From Pseudomonas sp. LFM046 (GTDB taxonomy: Bacteria; Pseudomonadota; Gammaproteobacteria; Pseudomonadales; Pseudomonadaceae): a stretch of 64,000 nt of DNA. Each line of letters starts with the position of its first letter. The stretch's first letter is position 1. Below are positions 1 to 7,106 of this stretch, piece by piece. The position numbers and the translations under genes are program-made. The stretch lies in assembly GCF_000949385.2 (NCBI RefSeq), contig NZ_JYKO02000001.1:3336648-3400647 (forward strand), written 5' to 3'. The notes under the pieces are model-generated. The model was not told the DNA's origin. It did no database searches and saw only the letters and a program-made list of their open reading frames with translations.

Positions 1-1
1 T

Positions 2-304
2 GGCAGGAAATGGGTTCGCTTCACGGTGGAGCTGACCGATGCCAAGTCTGGAGAGAGCGTGATCAGCGAGTTCGAGCGGCCGGTGGTGCGCAACGTGAAG
101 GTGCGCGGTGCCGGCGGCGTGGATCACCGCCCGGTGGTGCAGATGTCCATCTGCATCGGTGACCAGCGCTACGACGAGGAATTCTCCCTGCGCAACCGCG
201 GCAAGATGATCTACCCGGTGCTGATCGGCCGTCGCACCCTCGAACACCTGGGGGCAGTCGACGTCTCGCGCACCTTCACCCTCAAACCGAAGTGCAGCGC
301 ATAG
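2..304 (+). CDS. Retropepsin-like (RimK-associated) aspartic protease family protein, C-terminal part
   Basis: The reading frame is open from the left edge (frame begins at base 2) and ends with TAG at 302-304, so only the last 100 residues are present. The visible part has the conserved ending of the family once called ATP-dependent zinc protease (DUF785): a beta-rich stretch, then KMIYPVLIGRRTLEHLG and a short positively charged tail. Family members are retropepsin-fold proteins often encoded near rimK. The catalytic Asp would lie upstream of the window. An internal GTG at 26 is not a credible start because the homology continues before it. Family assignment is good; the substrate is unknown. 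Confidence 0.75.
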   Translation, partial: GRKWVRFTVELTDAKSGESVISEFERPVVRNVKVRGAGGVDHRPVVQMSICIGDQRYDEEFSLRNRGKMIYPVLIGRRTLEHLGAVDVSRTFTLKPKCSA

Positions 305-447
305 GGCTGGCCCGAACGTACGCGCGGCGACTTGCAGGCGCTGAGGAACTGGGGAAACCAGGACCGTGCAGGCGAAGAAGAATGGCCAACGAGCTAAACA
401 ATAAAGCGGCATGACCCGCCGGAACGCTTGCACAAGGAATCGACACG

Positions 448-2145
448 ATGTTGGGGGGAGCGAATTCGATGGCTGCACCGCACGGAAGCGCTGGACACCA
501 GGATCGCACCTGGCTGCTGCTGGCCATTACCCTGCTTGCCCTGCTGACCCTGGTGGGCATTCACACCCGACCGCTCACCCCCATCGACGAGACCCGCTAC
601 ATCGGCGTCGCCTGGGAAATGTGGCTGCGCGGCGAGTTCCTGGTCCCGATCAAGAACGGTCTCCCCTACAGCGACAAGCCGCCCCTGCTGATGTGGCTGT
701 ACCAGGCGGGCTGGACGCTGTTCGGCGTCAATGAATGGTGGCCCCGCCTGGTGTCGCCGCTGTTCTCCGCCGCCAGCCTGCTGCTGGCCTGGGGCCTGGC
801 GCGGCGGCTCTGGCCCGCTCAGTCCGGTGTCGGCGGTACGACGGCGCTGGTGCTCAGCAGTTGCCTGCTGTGGATCGCCTTCTCCACCTCGGCCATGTTC
901 GACGTCCTGCTGGCCTTCTTCACCCTGTTGGGCATGCATGGAACCCTGAGCGCCGCCCAGGGAGACCGGAAGGGCTTTCTCCTGCTCGGCCTGGCCATCG
1001 GCCTGGGGGTGCTGGCCAAGGGACCGGTGATCCTGCTGCATACCTTGCCGGTGGCGCTGCTCGCGTTCTGGTGGCAGCCCGCATTGACCCGGCACCGCTG
1101 GCTCGCCGGTGTCGCCCTGGCAGCCCTGTTCGGCGCGGCCATCGCCCTGGCCTGGGCCATTCCGGCCGGTCTCAGCGGCGGCGAGTCGTACCGGCACGCG
1201 ATCTTCTGGGGGCAGACCGCCGAGCGCATGGTCCAGTCCTTCGCTCACCGCCGGCCGTTCTGGTGGTACCTGCCAACCCTGCCCTTCCTGCTCTTTCCAT
1301 GGCTGCTCTGGCCCGCCGTGTGGCGTGGCAGTCGCCAGTTGCTGCGCGAGGGACTGGACCCGGGCACCCGCTTCTGCCTTGCCTGGCTGGTGCCGGTGCT
1401 GGTGGCGCTTTCCCTGATCAGCGGCAAGCAGGTCCATTACCTGATCCCGCTGTTCCCCGCCTTCGCCCTGCTGGTCGCTCGCGCCTTGGCGGGACGCACG
1501 CTGGCCGGTGTCTCCTGGTTGCCCGCCGCCGCTGCCGCCCTGGGTCTGGCGCTGGCAGTGCTGGCCCTGGGATGGGTCCCGCTGCCGAAGAAGGGACTGG
1601 CCGCTGCGCCGTCCCTGGTCCCCGCCCTGGCGTTGCTGGCCCTGGCGCCCGCCACCTGGTTCCTGGCCCGGCGCCGAGTCGCCTCGGTGCCAAGGCTGGC
1701 GGTGTTCGGCTCGCTGCTGGCGGCGCTGCTGCAACTCTCGCTCTCGGCGGCGTTCCGCGCTGACTTCGACATCGCCCCCCTGGCCGACGCCATACGGCAG
1801 GAACAGGCCGCCGGCCGTGTCGTCGCCAATAGCGGCTTCTATCACGACCAGTTCCAGTTCGCCGGCCGGCTGCGCCAGCCGCTGGCCGAGTTCACCGATG
1901 AGGCGCGCCTGGTGGAGTGGCTGAAAGCCAATCCGGGCGCCAGCACCGTCCTGTACTGGAAGGACGCCAACGCCCTGGCCGCAGAACCGGCCATTCCCCG
2001 CCAGGGTTACCGGGGAGGCGTCGCCGCCCTGGTGGACGCCCCGACCGCGCTGCGCCTGCTCGGGGCTCACGCCGACACGGCGGCCCCCTACCCGATCGCG
2101 GAAGTCCACCCGAAAAAGCCAGAAGAGGCGCAAGCCACCCCATGA
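448..2145 (+). CDS. ArnT/PMT-type membrane glycosyltransferase
   Basis: A 565-residue integral membrane protein of the ArnT / protein-mannosyltransferase superfamily (GT-C fold, GT83/GT39 type). These enzymes move a sugar from a polyprenyl-phosphate carrier to an acceptor on the periplasmic face. After the first membrane segment (about residues 21-38) comes the family DE pair (D47, E48 in PIDETRY), where the catalytic acid sits, followed by a conserved SDKPPLLMW segment. The rest is a run of about ten hydrophobic helices and a small soluble C-terminal domain. ATG at 448 is preceded by AAGGA at suitable spacing. It overlaps the next glycosyltransferase by four bases (ATGA), so the two are translationally coupled. 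The acceptor, lipid A, another glycolipid or a protein, cannot be told. Confidence 0.85.
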   Translation: MLGGANSMAAPHGSAGHQDRTWLLLAITLLALLTLVGIHTRPLTPIDETRYIGVAWEMWLRGEFLVPIKNGLPYSDKPPLLMWLYQAGWTLFGVNEWWPRLVSPLFSAASLLLAWGLARRLWPAQSGVGGTTALVLSSCLLWIAFSTSAMFDVLLAFFTLLGMHGTLSAAQGDRKGFLLLGLAIGLGVLAKGPVILLHTLPVALLAFWWQPALTRHRWLAGVALAALFGAAIALAWAIPAGLSGGESYRHAIFWGQTAERMVQSFAHRRPFWWYLPTLPFLLFPWLLWPAVWRGSRQLLREGLDPGTRFCLAWLVPVLVALSLISGKQVHYLIPLFPAFALLVARALAGRTLAGVSWLPAAAAALGLALAVLALGWVPLPKKGLAAAPSLVPALALLALAPATWFLARRRVASVPRLAVFGSLLAALLQLSLSAAFRADFDIAPLADAIRQEQAAGRVVANSGFYHDQFQFAGRLRQPLAEFTDEARLVEWLKANPGASTVLYWKDANALAAEPAIPRQGYRGGVAALVDAPTALRLLGAHADTAAPYPIAEVHPKKPEEAQATP

Positions 2146-3647
2146 GCATCACTCACCCCGCAACCACCCCAGGGATGCCGTCGATGGCCACGGAATCCGA
2201 TCTGGACCGCTGGTACTGGAGCGTAGCCCTTGTCGCGCTGATGCTCCTGCTGTGTCTCTGGGGTAACGGCGATATCCCCTTCCTCAGCGTCAACGAAGCC
2301 CGGAGGGCGGTGACCGTTCGCGAGATGTTCGAGGCCGGCAACTGGATGATCCCGCGCATGAACGGGGACCTCTATCTGGCCAAGCCACCCCTCTTCTATT
2401 GGCTCGCGCTGCTGCCGGTAGAGCTGTCCGGCGGCGTTACCGAGTGGGCCATGCGCCTGCCCTCGGCGCTCTTCGCCGTGGCGCTGCTGGCCAGCACCTA
2501 TGTGGCGGGTTCGCGTATCGGCGGCAGGAGCGTCGGCCTCTACGCCGCCCTGTTCCTCGCGGCCAATGCCGGCTTCAGCATCTTCGCCCGGCGGGCCGAA
2601 ATCGAAATGACCCTGGCGGGGTTCTGCGTCCTTTCCTTGCTGGCCGCCTGGTTCTACCTGTTCCACGACCCGCGCCGGCGCTGGATTCTGCTCAGCTACA
2701 CGCTCCTGGGCTGCGGCCTGCTGACCAAGGGCCCGGTCAGCCTGTTGCTGGTGACGGCGCCGCTCCTGGTGTTCGTGCTGCTCCAGCGCCACGGGCGAGG
2801 GAAGGCGCTGCTGTGCGACCCCCTCGGCTGGTTGATCGCCATCGCCATGGGCGTGTCCTGGTACTTGGCGGTGACCCTGCAGGAAGGCGTCGGCATCTGG
2901 CAGTCGATCTTCCAGCAGGACATCGTCAACAAGGTCAGCGGCAGCAACGGGGAACCCTGGTACGCCTACCTCGGCTACCTGGCCGGTGACTTCTTCCCCT
3001 TCTGGCTGATCCTCCTCGTGCGGCCCCGGCAACTCTGGGCGAGCATCAGGACCCACGGCGAGCTGAAGCTGATGGCCTGTGCCGTGCTCGTCCCGCTGCT
3101 GGTCTTCTCGGCATTCAATGACAAGCACGCGAAGTACCTGCTGCCAATCTACCCGGCGCTCGCGCTGGTCCTGGCATGGCACTGGGTGGCACTGATGGGC
3201 GCCTGGCAGGGCTGGAAGCGCCGCGTGCAGGTGTGGCTGCCGCCCTTTGCCCTGTTTTGCTTCGTCGCGTTCTTCACGATCCTGGAACCCCGCGTCTTCG
3301 CGTACCGGGTGCAGGCCCTGCCGGAAGTCAGCGAGGCAGTCCGTGCCCACCCGGATCAGCCCCTCTACAGCCTCGGCGAGCCGGACATGCGCCTGGTGTA
3401 TTACGCCGGGCGCCCAGTCAAGCCGGTGTCGGAAGGCTCGATCCCGTCCATCGACAGCTCCGGGGCACAACTGTTTGTCACGGGCGCGATTCCAGCGTCC
3501 CTGCAGCCGCTGAAGTCATGCGTCGCCCGCCACTTCGAACCCTTCCTGAAGCATCGCAAGGAAGCCTGGTTGATCCAGCTGGGCGAAGGCTGCGGCCTCG
3601 ACAAGGCCCCAGCCGCGACCACCGGTCAGACACCGCCGGAGGCCTGA
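2142..3647 (+). CDS. Second ArnT/PMT-type membrane glycosyltransferase
   Basis: A 501-residue paralogue-type partner of the preceding gene, same fold: a first membrane helix at about 25-42, a periplasmic loop with a conserved LAKPPLFYW segment, then alternating hydrophobic helices and a soluble C-terminal tail. The residue usually seen as Asp before Glu is Asn here (N51-E52, SVNEARRA). Either the Glu is sufficient or the acceptor differs from ArnT. The start at 2142 is chosen because ATG overlaps the upstream TGA as ATGA; longer readings run inside the upstream gene. Together with the phosphatase downstream this looks like an envelope glycan modification unit. Confidence 0.85.
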   Translation: MSITHPATTPGMPSMATESDLDRWYWSVALVALMLLLCLWGNGDIPFLSVNEARRAVTVREMFEAGNWMIPRMNGDLYLAKPPLFYWLALLPVELSGGVTEWAMRLPSALFAVALLASTYVAGSRIGGRSVGLYAALFLAANAGFSIFARRAEIEMTLAGFCVLSLLAAWFYLFHDPRRRWILLSYTLLGCGLLTKGPVSLLLVTAPLLVFVLLQRHGRGKALLCDPLGWLIAIAMGVSWYLAVTLQEGVGIWQSIFQQDIVNKVSGSNGEPWYAYLGYLAGDFFPFWLILLVRPRQLWASIRTHGELKLMACAVLVPLLVFSAFNDKHAKYLLPIYPALALVLAWHWVALMGAWQGWKRRVQVWLPPFALFCFVAFFTILEPRVFAYRVQALPEVSEAVRAHPDQPLYSLGEPDMRLVYYAGRPVKPVSEGSIPSIDSSGAQLFVTGAIPASLQPLKSCVARHFEPFLKHRKEAWLIQLGEGCGLDKAPAATTGQTPPEA

Positions 3648-3703
3648 CCGGGATTTAGCGAAATTGTCACGTCTTGATGACGAATTTTTCATACCGCGCA
3701 GCC

Positions 3704-3734
3704 CACCATCGGCACATCTGATTACCCGATGGTG
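3704..3734. promoter_or_regulatory. Inverted repeat upstream of the histidine phosphatase gene
   Basis: A perfect 9-bp inverted repeat (CACCATCGG at 3704-3712 and CCGATGGTG at 3726-3734) with a 13-base spacer, in the 179-base gap before the phosphatase start at 3827. There is no T-tract after it, so it is not a typical terminator. It may be an operator or an mRNA hairpin. Function not established. Confidence 0.35.
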
Positions 3735-3826
3735 CCGAGAAACATGGTGCAGATTCCCGCAGTGGCAACCATGGCGCACGCCCTCCCCGCCCGTGGCATT
3801 TGCTCAGGAGAAACGGGGGGCTGCGC

Positions 3827-4525
3827 ATGATCCGCGCTGGCCTCCTGCCCCTCCTCGCACAGTGCAAAAGCGTTCTCCTGTTGCTGCTGCGCAAACGCTA
3901 CAAGCTGCTCCTCGTGGTGGCATCCCTCTATGCCACCGCCGTGGCTGCCCATGAGGTGCTGTTCGAGCGGTTGATTCCGGACCTGGGACGCGCAGACCAG
4001 TCGGCGCGCGAGAAGCTGCTCGAGCACTGGCGGCATGGCGACCTGGTGGTGCTGGTGCGCCACGTCGAACGGTGTGACCATGCCGACGCCCCCTGTCTGA
4101 ACAGCGCCGATGGCATCACCGAGCGCGCGGCTCCGGTCGCAGCCCAGTTGGGCAGCAACTTCAGGTCCCTGGGCCTCCAGGCGACGGACATCTACACCAG
4201 CCCCTTGACCCGCGCCGTGCAGACCTCGACCTACATGTTCGATTCGCCGGTGCCGGCCGGCGAGTGGCTGGTCAACTGCAAGGATGACTTCCGCGAGCAG
4301 ATCGCCCAGCACAAGAAGCCGCACCGGAACCTGGTCCTGGTCACCCATAGCGAGTGCGTGAACTACCTCCAGGCCAGCCTCGGGCTCCCGTCGTACCGGA
4401 CACCGTCCTACGGCGCCTCGCTGTTCCTGCACCTCGCCGATTCCCAGGGTGAGCCCAGCGTGATCGGCTCGCTGAACGCATCATCCTGGGAAGACATTTC
4501 GCCGCCGTCGAGCGTGTCCCGCTAG
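3827..4525 (+). CDS. Membrane-anchored histidine phosphatase family protein (Ais/PmrG-like)
   Basis: 232 residues from the ATG at 3827 (G-rich ribosome site just before; a longer reading from 3800 lacks one). An N-terminal hydrophobic segment at about residues 26-42 would export or anchor the protein. The histidine phosphatase signature appears as LVRHVER (R78, H79, E81), in place of the common RHGE, with the second catalytic His in the C-terminal LVTHSE segment. The nearest described group is the lipopolysaccharide core heptose phosphatase Ais/PmrG, which removes phosphate in the periplasm. Location behind two GT-C glycosyltransferases supports a role in envelope glycan remodelling. The substrate is inferred, not shown. 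Confidence 0.7.
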   Translation: MIRAGLLPLLAQCKSVLLLLLRKRYKLLLVVASLYATAVAAHEVLFERLIPDLGRADQSAREKLLEHWRHGDLVVLVRHVERCDHADAPCLNSADGITERAAPVAAQLGSNFRSLGLQATDIYTSPLTRAVQTSTYMFDSPVPAGEWLVNCKDDFREQIAQHKKPHRNLVLVTHSECVNYLQASLGLPSYRTPSYGASLFLHLADSQGEPSVIGSLNASSWEDISPPSSVSR

Positions 4526-4609
4526 TCCCCGGCAAGCGCAGGACACGGACTGTCACCGGCCTGCCACGGAGACGCCCTAGCATCGAGGGCACACCCTTCC
4601 CGAGGCCAG

Positions 4610-5102
4610 ATGACGCCCTGATCCAGCGCATCCATCGCGAGCTGATCGACCACAGCGACGAAGAGCTTGAACTGGAGCTGGCGGAGGATGCCGAGAACCT
4701 CGACGAGCTGTTCGACGAGAACACCCCCGGATAGCCCGGAAAAAGCCGCCCGCCGAAGTTACTTCCGCGAGCTGTTCCGCCTCCAGGGCGAACTGGTGAA
4801 GCTGCAGAGCTGGGTGGTCAAGACCGGCCACAAGGTGGTCATCCTCTTCGAAGGCCGCGACGCCGCCGGCAAGGGTGGCGTCATCAAACGCATCACCCAG
4901 CGCCTCAATCCCCGCGTATGCCGCGTGGCCGCTCTGCCCGCGCCGAACGACCGCGCGCCTGAACCGCATCCATCACCTGCTCAGCCAGATCCCCTACGAG
5001 GATGTGGAACTTCCCCTGGTCGAGCTGCCGCAGCGCATGCATCACAAGGATTACCTGCGCGCGCCGACTCCCGCCGACCTGATGGTGCCCGAGGTCTACT
5101 GA
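4610..5102 (+). pseudogene. ppk2: Polyphosphate kinase 2 (ppk2) remnant, frameshifted with internal deletion
   Basis: Three fragments of a PPK2-family kinase lie in three frames. The N-terminal piece (about 4612-4731, ending LDELFDENTPG then TAG) matches the acidic start of the family. The second piece (about 4734-4952) contains YFRELFRLQGELVKLQ, the Walker A region FEGRDAAGKGG and NPRVCRVAALPAPNDR. It is joined directly to the family C-terminus (LNRIHHLLSQIPYEDV to VPEVY, about 4954-5102) in another frame. Roughly 140 central residues, including the Walker B Asp and the lid, are missing. The apparent ATG at 4610 meets a stop after three codons. No active kinase can be made. Confidence 0.88.
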
Positions 5103-5174
5103 CCCGCCTCGTTCGCCCCTTCCGTCGACGGAGCCAGCCTTGCGGCGATCACCGCAAGGCCGGCGCGGTCCCCC

Positions 5175-5615
5175 TCAACCCAGCAGGTTGCTCAGCGGCA
5201 CGGAAACCGTCGGTAGCGCCGGGGTGAACCGGTGACGCGTGGTCTTGTAGGGGAACAGCTCCCCACGGGCGATGGTCCGGTAGATGTGCGCGATCTCGAA
5301 TGAATCCCCGCTGGTCCAGTGGTGCACCCGCACGCGCGGGTCACCGTACTCCAGCAGGATGCACGGGACCCGCGTCAGGCCCAGCCGTCTGGCCGCGCTC
5401 AGGCGGTGATTGCCGTCCATGACGATCCCCTGGGACCTTTCCACGACTATCGGCTCCAGCCAGTGGCCCTTGCGGGCGATCGCATCGCACAGCTGCAGGA
5501 CGTTCTGCACATCCACCTGCTCCGACTGGCGAATGCAGGTAACCGCTTTGAGCGCGACCTCGTAACCGTCGCGATGCTCGAATACTTCATCCTTTGGCGC
5601 GTTGAAGCCGTCCAC
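5175..5615 (-). CDS. SbnI-like ParB/Srx-fold protein (possible free-serine kinase)
   Basis: 146 residues from GTG at 5615, which has AGGAG seven bases upstream; the longer frame to 5747 overlaps the neighbouring gene and lacks a site. The protein is a single ParB/sulfiredoxin-type domain, with EPIVVER and then IVMDGNHRLSAARRLG (DGNHR at residues 67-71), the nucleotide-binding motif. In staphyloferrin B clusters the related SbnI phosphorylates free L-serine to O-phosphoserine, the substrate of SbnA, and archaeal SerK does the same. SbnI and SerK are about 240-250 residues, so this protein lacks the C-terminal part. Genome context, divergent from an SbnA homologue, supports the serine kinase idea but does not prove it. 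Confidence 0.6.
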   Translation of the reverse strand: MDGFNAPKDEVFEHRDGYEVALKAVTCIRQSEQVDVQNVLQLCDAIARKGHWLEPIVVERSQGIVMDGNHRLSAARRLGLTRVPCILLEYGDPRVRVHHWTSGDSFEIAHIYRTIARGELFPYKTTRHRFTPALPTVSVPLSNLLG

Positions 5616-5670
5616 GGGTGATCTCCTGTTCTGCGTAGAGTGTTCGCCAGATGAGCGCCGGTTCCCGGCA

Positions 5671-6540
5671 TCAGCGACCGTAGACATTGGCGACCGCCAG
5701 CATCCGCTGGGCCTGCTCGATAAGGGGCAGGTCCACCATCTCGCCATCCACCTTGACCGCGTGACTGCCCCGCGAGGCCGCTTGCATCACCCGGCCCGCC
5801 CAGGCCAGTTGCCCCTGGTCCGGCAGGAAGGCGGCCTGCACGGCGTCCACCTGCAGCGGATGGATGCAGAGCTTGGCGGTGAAGCCCAGCGCCCGCGCGT
5901 ACCGTGCGTCATCGCCGACCACGGCGATGTCTTCGATCGCGGGGGTGACGGCGTCAATCGGGGCCGGCAGCCCCGCGGTACGGGACGCGACCACGATTCG
6001 GCTGCGGGCCAGGAGGAAGGCATCGCGAAACTGGTTGCAGTTGATATCCAGGGAGAAATCCAGGGAGCCGAAGGCCAGGCGAGCGATTCCAGGGATGGCG
6101 GAAAGGGCCTCGACGTTCTGCAGGCCCGTGGCCGTCTCGATGATGGCCACGATCTTCGCCTTGGGGTTCCACGCACGCAGCCGCTCCACGGCTTGGGCCG
6201 TCTCGCTCGGGTTCTCGGCTTTCGGCAGGAAGATGCCGGCGCAGCGTTCCGGGTGGCGCAATTCGATCAGCCAGGCCAGGTCCTGCTTGAACAGCGGGCT
6301 GCCCACACTGTTCAGGCGGATGTAGCGGTCGCAGCGGGTGCTCGGCGTGCTCTCCTGCCACGCCTGGATGCCATCCCGCGCGGCAGCCTTGCTGTCGGGA
6401 TGCACCGCGTCCTCGAGGTCCAGGATGATCGCATCAGGCGCGGCCTCCACGGCCTTGGCGAAGCGCTCCGGGTGGTTGCCGGGTACGAACAGGTAGGTGA
6501 TGGGGTATTTCAGATCGACGTTGGGGCGGTTGTGGGTCAT
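5671..6540 (-). CDS. CitE-like HpcH/HpaI aldolase/lyase family protein
   Basis: 289 residues; ATG at 6540 with AAGGA upstream. The sequence has the CitE-type landmarks: YLFVPGNHPERFAKA near the start, DAIILDLEDAV, IETATGLQNV, FGSLDFSLD and the C-terminal GFTAKLCIHP segment. CitE relatives cleave or form citryl-, malyl- or related CoA thioesters and need Mg2+ bound by the conserved Glu and Asp. In the staphyloferrin B locus the citrate precursor is made by SbnG, another HpcH/HpaI-fold enzyme, so a role in supplying a citrate-type acid to the NIS synthetase is reasonable. It is the first gene of the leftward arm and probably co-transcribed with the SbnI-like gene 55 bases downstream. Confidence 0.75.
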   Translation of the reverse strand: MTHNRPNVDLKYPITYLFVPGNHPERFAKAVEAAPDAIILDLEDAVHPDSKAAARDGIQAWQESTPSTRCDRYIRLNSVGSPLFKQDLAWLIELRHPERCAGIFLPKAENPSETAQAVERLRAWNPKAKIVAIIETATGLQNVEALSAIPGIARLAFGSLDFSLDINCNQFRDAFLLARSRIVVASRTAGLPAPIDAVTPAIEDIAVVGDDARYARALGFTAKLCIHPLQVDAVQAAFLPDQGQLAWAGRVMQAASRGSHAVKVDGEMVDLPLIEQAQRMLAVANVYGR

Positions 6541-6734
6541 ACGCTGGTCCTTAGCTGAGCTCAGTAAAGGGGATGATCAAAAGCCTCGCAGCCCCCTATC
6601 CCTGGAATGACGCACCAGGGATCGGGCTGCGTCCGTTGGGCCGGACGAGCTCCGGGCCACGGTTTCCATATCGCTGTTCATCGACGCATCACGGTTCGTT
6701 TCGGCGCTTCACCGGCGGCCGAAAAATTTCAGTC

Positions 6735-6764
6735 AATCTACTTGATAATCATTCGCAGTATCAA
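6735..6764 (-). promoter_or_regulatory. Candidate sigma-70 promoter for the leftward aldolase/ParB-like arm
   Basis: Read leftward, TTGATA (6764-6759) is followed after 18 bases by TAGATT (6740-6735), which matches the -10 consensus at 4 of 6 positions. The site overlaps the Fur-box match at 6744-6762. Predicted only from sequence. Confidence 0.35.
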
Positions 6765-6770
6765 TATTGT
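6742..6770 (+). promoter_or_regulatory. Candidate sigma-70 promoter for the rightward biosynthetic arm
   Basis: TTGATA (6742-6747) and TATTGT (6765-6770) are separated by 17 bases and overlap the Fur-box match, as expected for an iron-repressed promoter. The transcript would have a leader of more than 300 bases before the decarboxylase start at 7107. Predicted only from sequence. Confidence 0.4.
6744..6762. promoter_or_regulatory. Fur box
   Basis: The 19-bp site beginning GATAATCATT and ending CAGTATC matches the classical GATAATGATAATCATTATC consensus at 14 of 19 positions by direct comparison. It lies in the 566-base divergent region between the leftward aldolase gene and the rightward decarboxylase gene, overlapping candidate promoters for both. 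Fur with Fe2+ would repress both arms of the siderophore locus at once. Position and context make this the best regulatory site in the window. Confidence 0.65.
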
Positions 6771-6919
6771 CTGCACCACACCAAGGCAACTTCCTACTCA
6801 ACGGATCACCTGATGGGAGTTGCAATTCCTCCATGACATCAATTCGCACGAAGTTTGCTGGGCCGGACCCCATGACCAATGGCTGATTGCCATTAGTGCA
6901 AACCTGAAGGAATAGAACC

Positions 6920-7003
6920 ATGCAAGAAAGTCTGGATGCACAGGACAACTCCCTGACCGGGAACTTCCCTTTCCCGTTCGAGCGAAACAGCCGCTCCACT
7001 TAG
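6920..7003 (+). CDS. Possible 27-residue small ORF in the siderophore leader region
   Basis: ATG at 6920 is preceded by AAGGAA at good spacing (eight bases). The frame encodes 27 residues ending FPFERNSRST before TAG. It lies downstream of the candidate Fur-controlled promoter and about 100 bases before the decarboxylase gene. It could be a leader peptide, a small protein or chance. No family is recognised. The surrounding stretch (about 6700-6950) is visibly poorer in G+C than the flanking genes. Confidence 0.3.
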   Translation: MQESLDAQDNSLTGNFPFPFERNSRST

Positions 7004-7106
7004 CCCGATTCAATATCCGCCCAAGACACTGACATTTGACTCAAATGCCACGCCTAGTCGCGCCCGCCATTTGAGATCAGGACCTTTCTGCATCAGGAAA
7101 TACATC

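Noticed and set aside
394-2133. Long open frame of 579 codons on the minus strand opposite the first glycosyltransferase
   Set aside because: Low-complexity Gln/Gly/Arg-rich translation typical of the antisense of high-GC coding DNA; the plus strand has a clear membrane protein in codon phase.
3671-3695. Possible ColR-type box (TTTTTCAT) before the histidine phosphatase
   Set aside because: Only part of the pattern I recall is met and two or three positions disagree, so it was not called.
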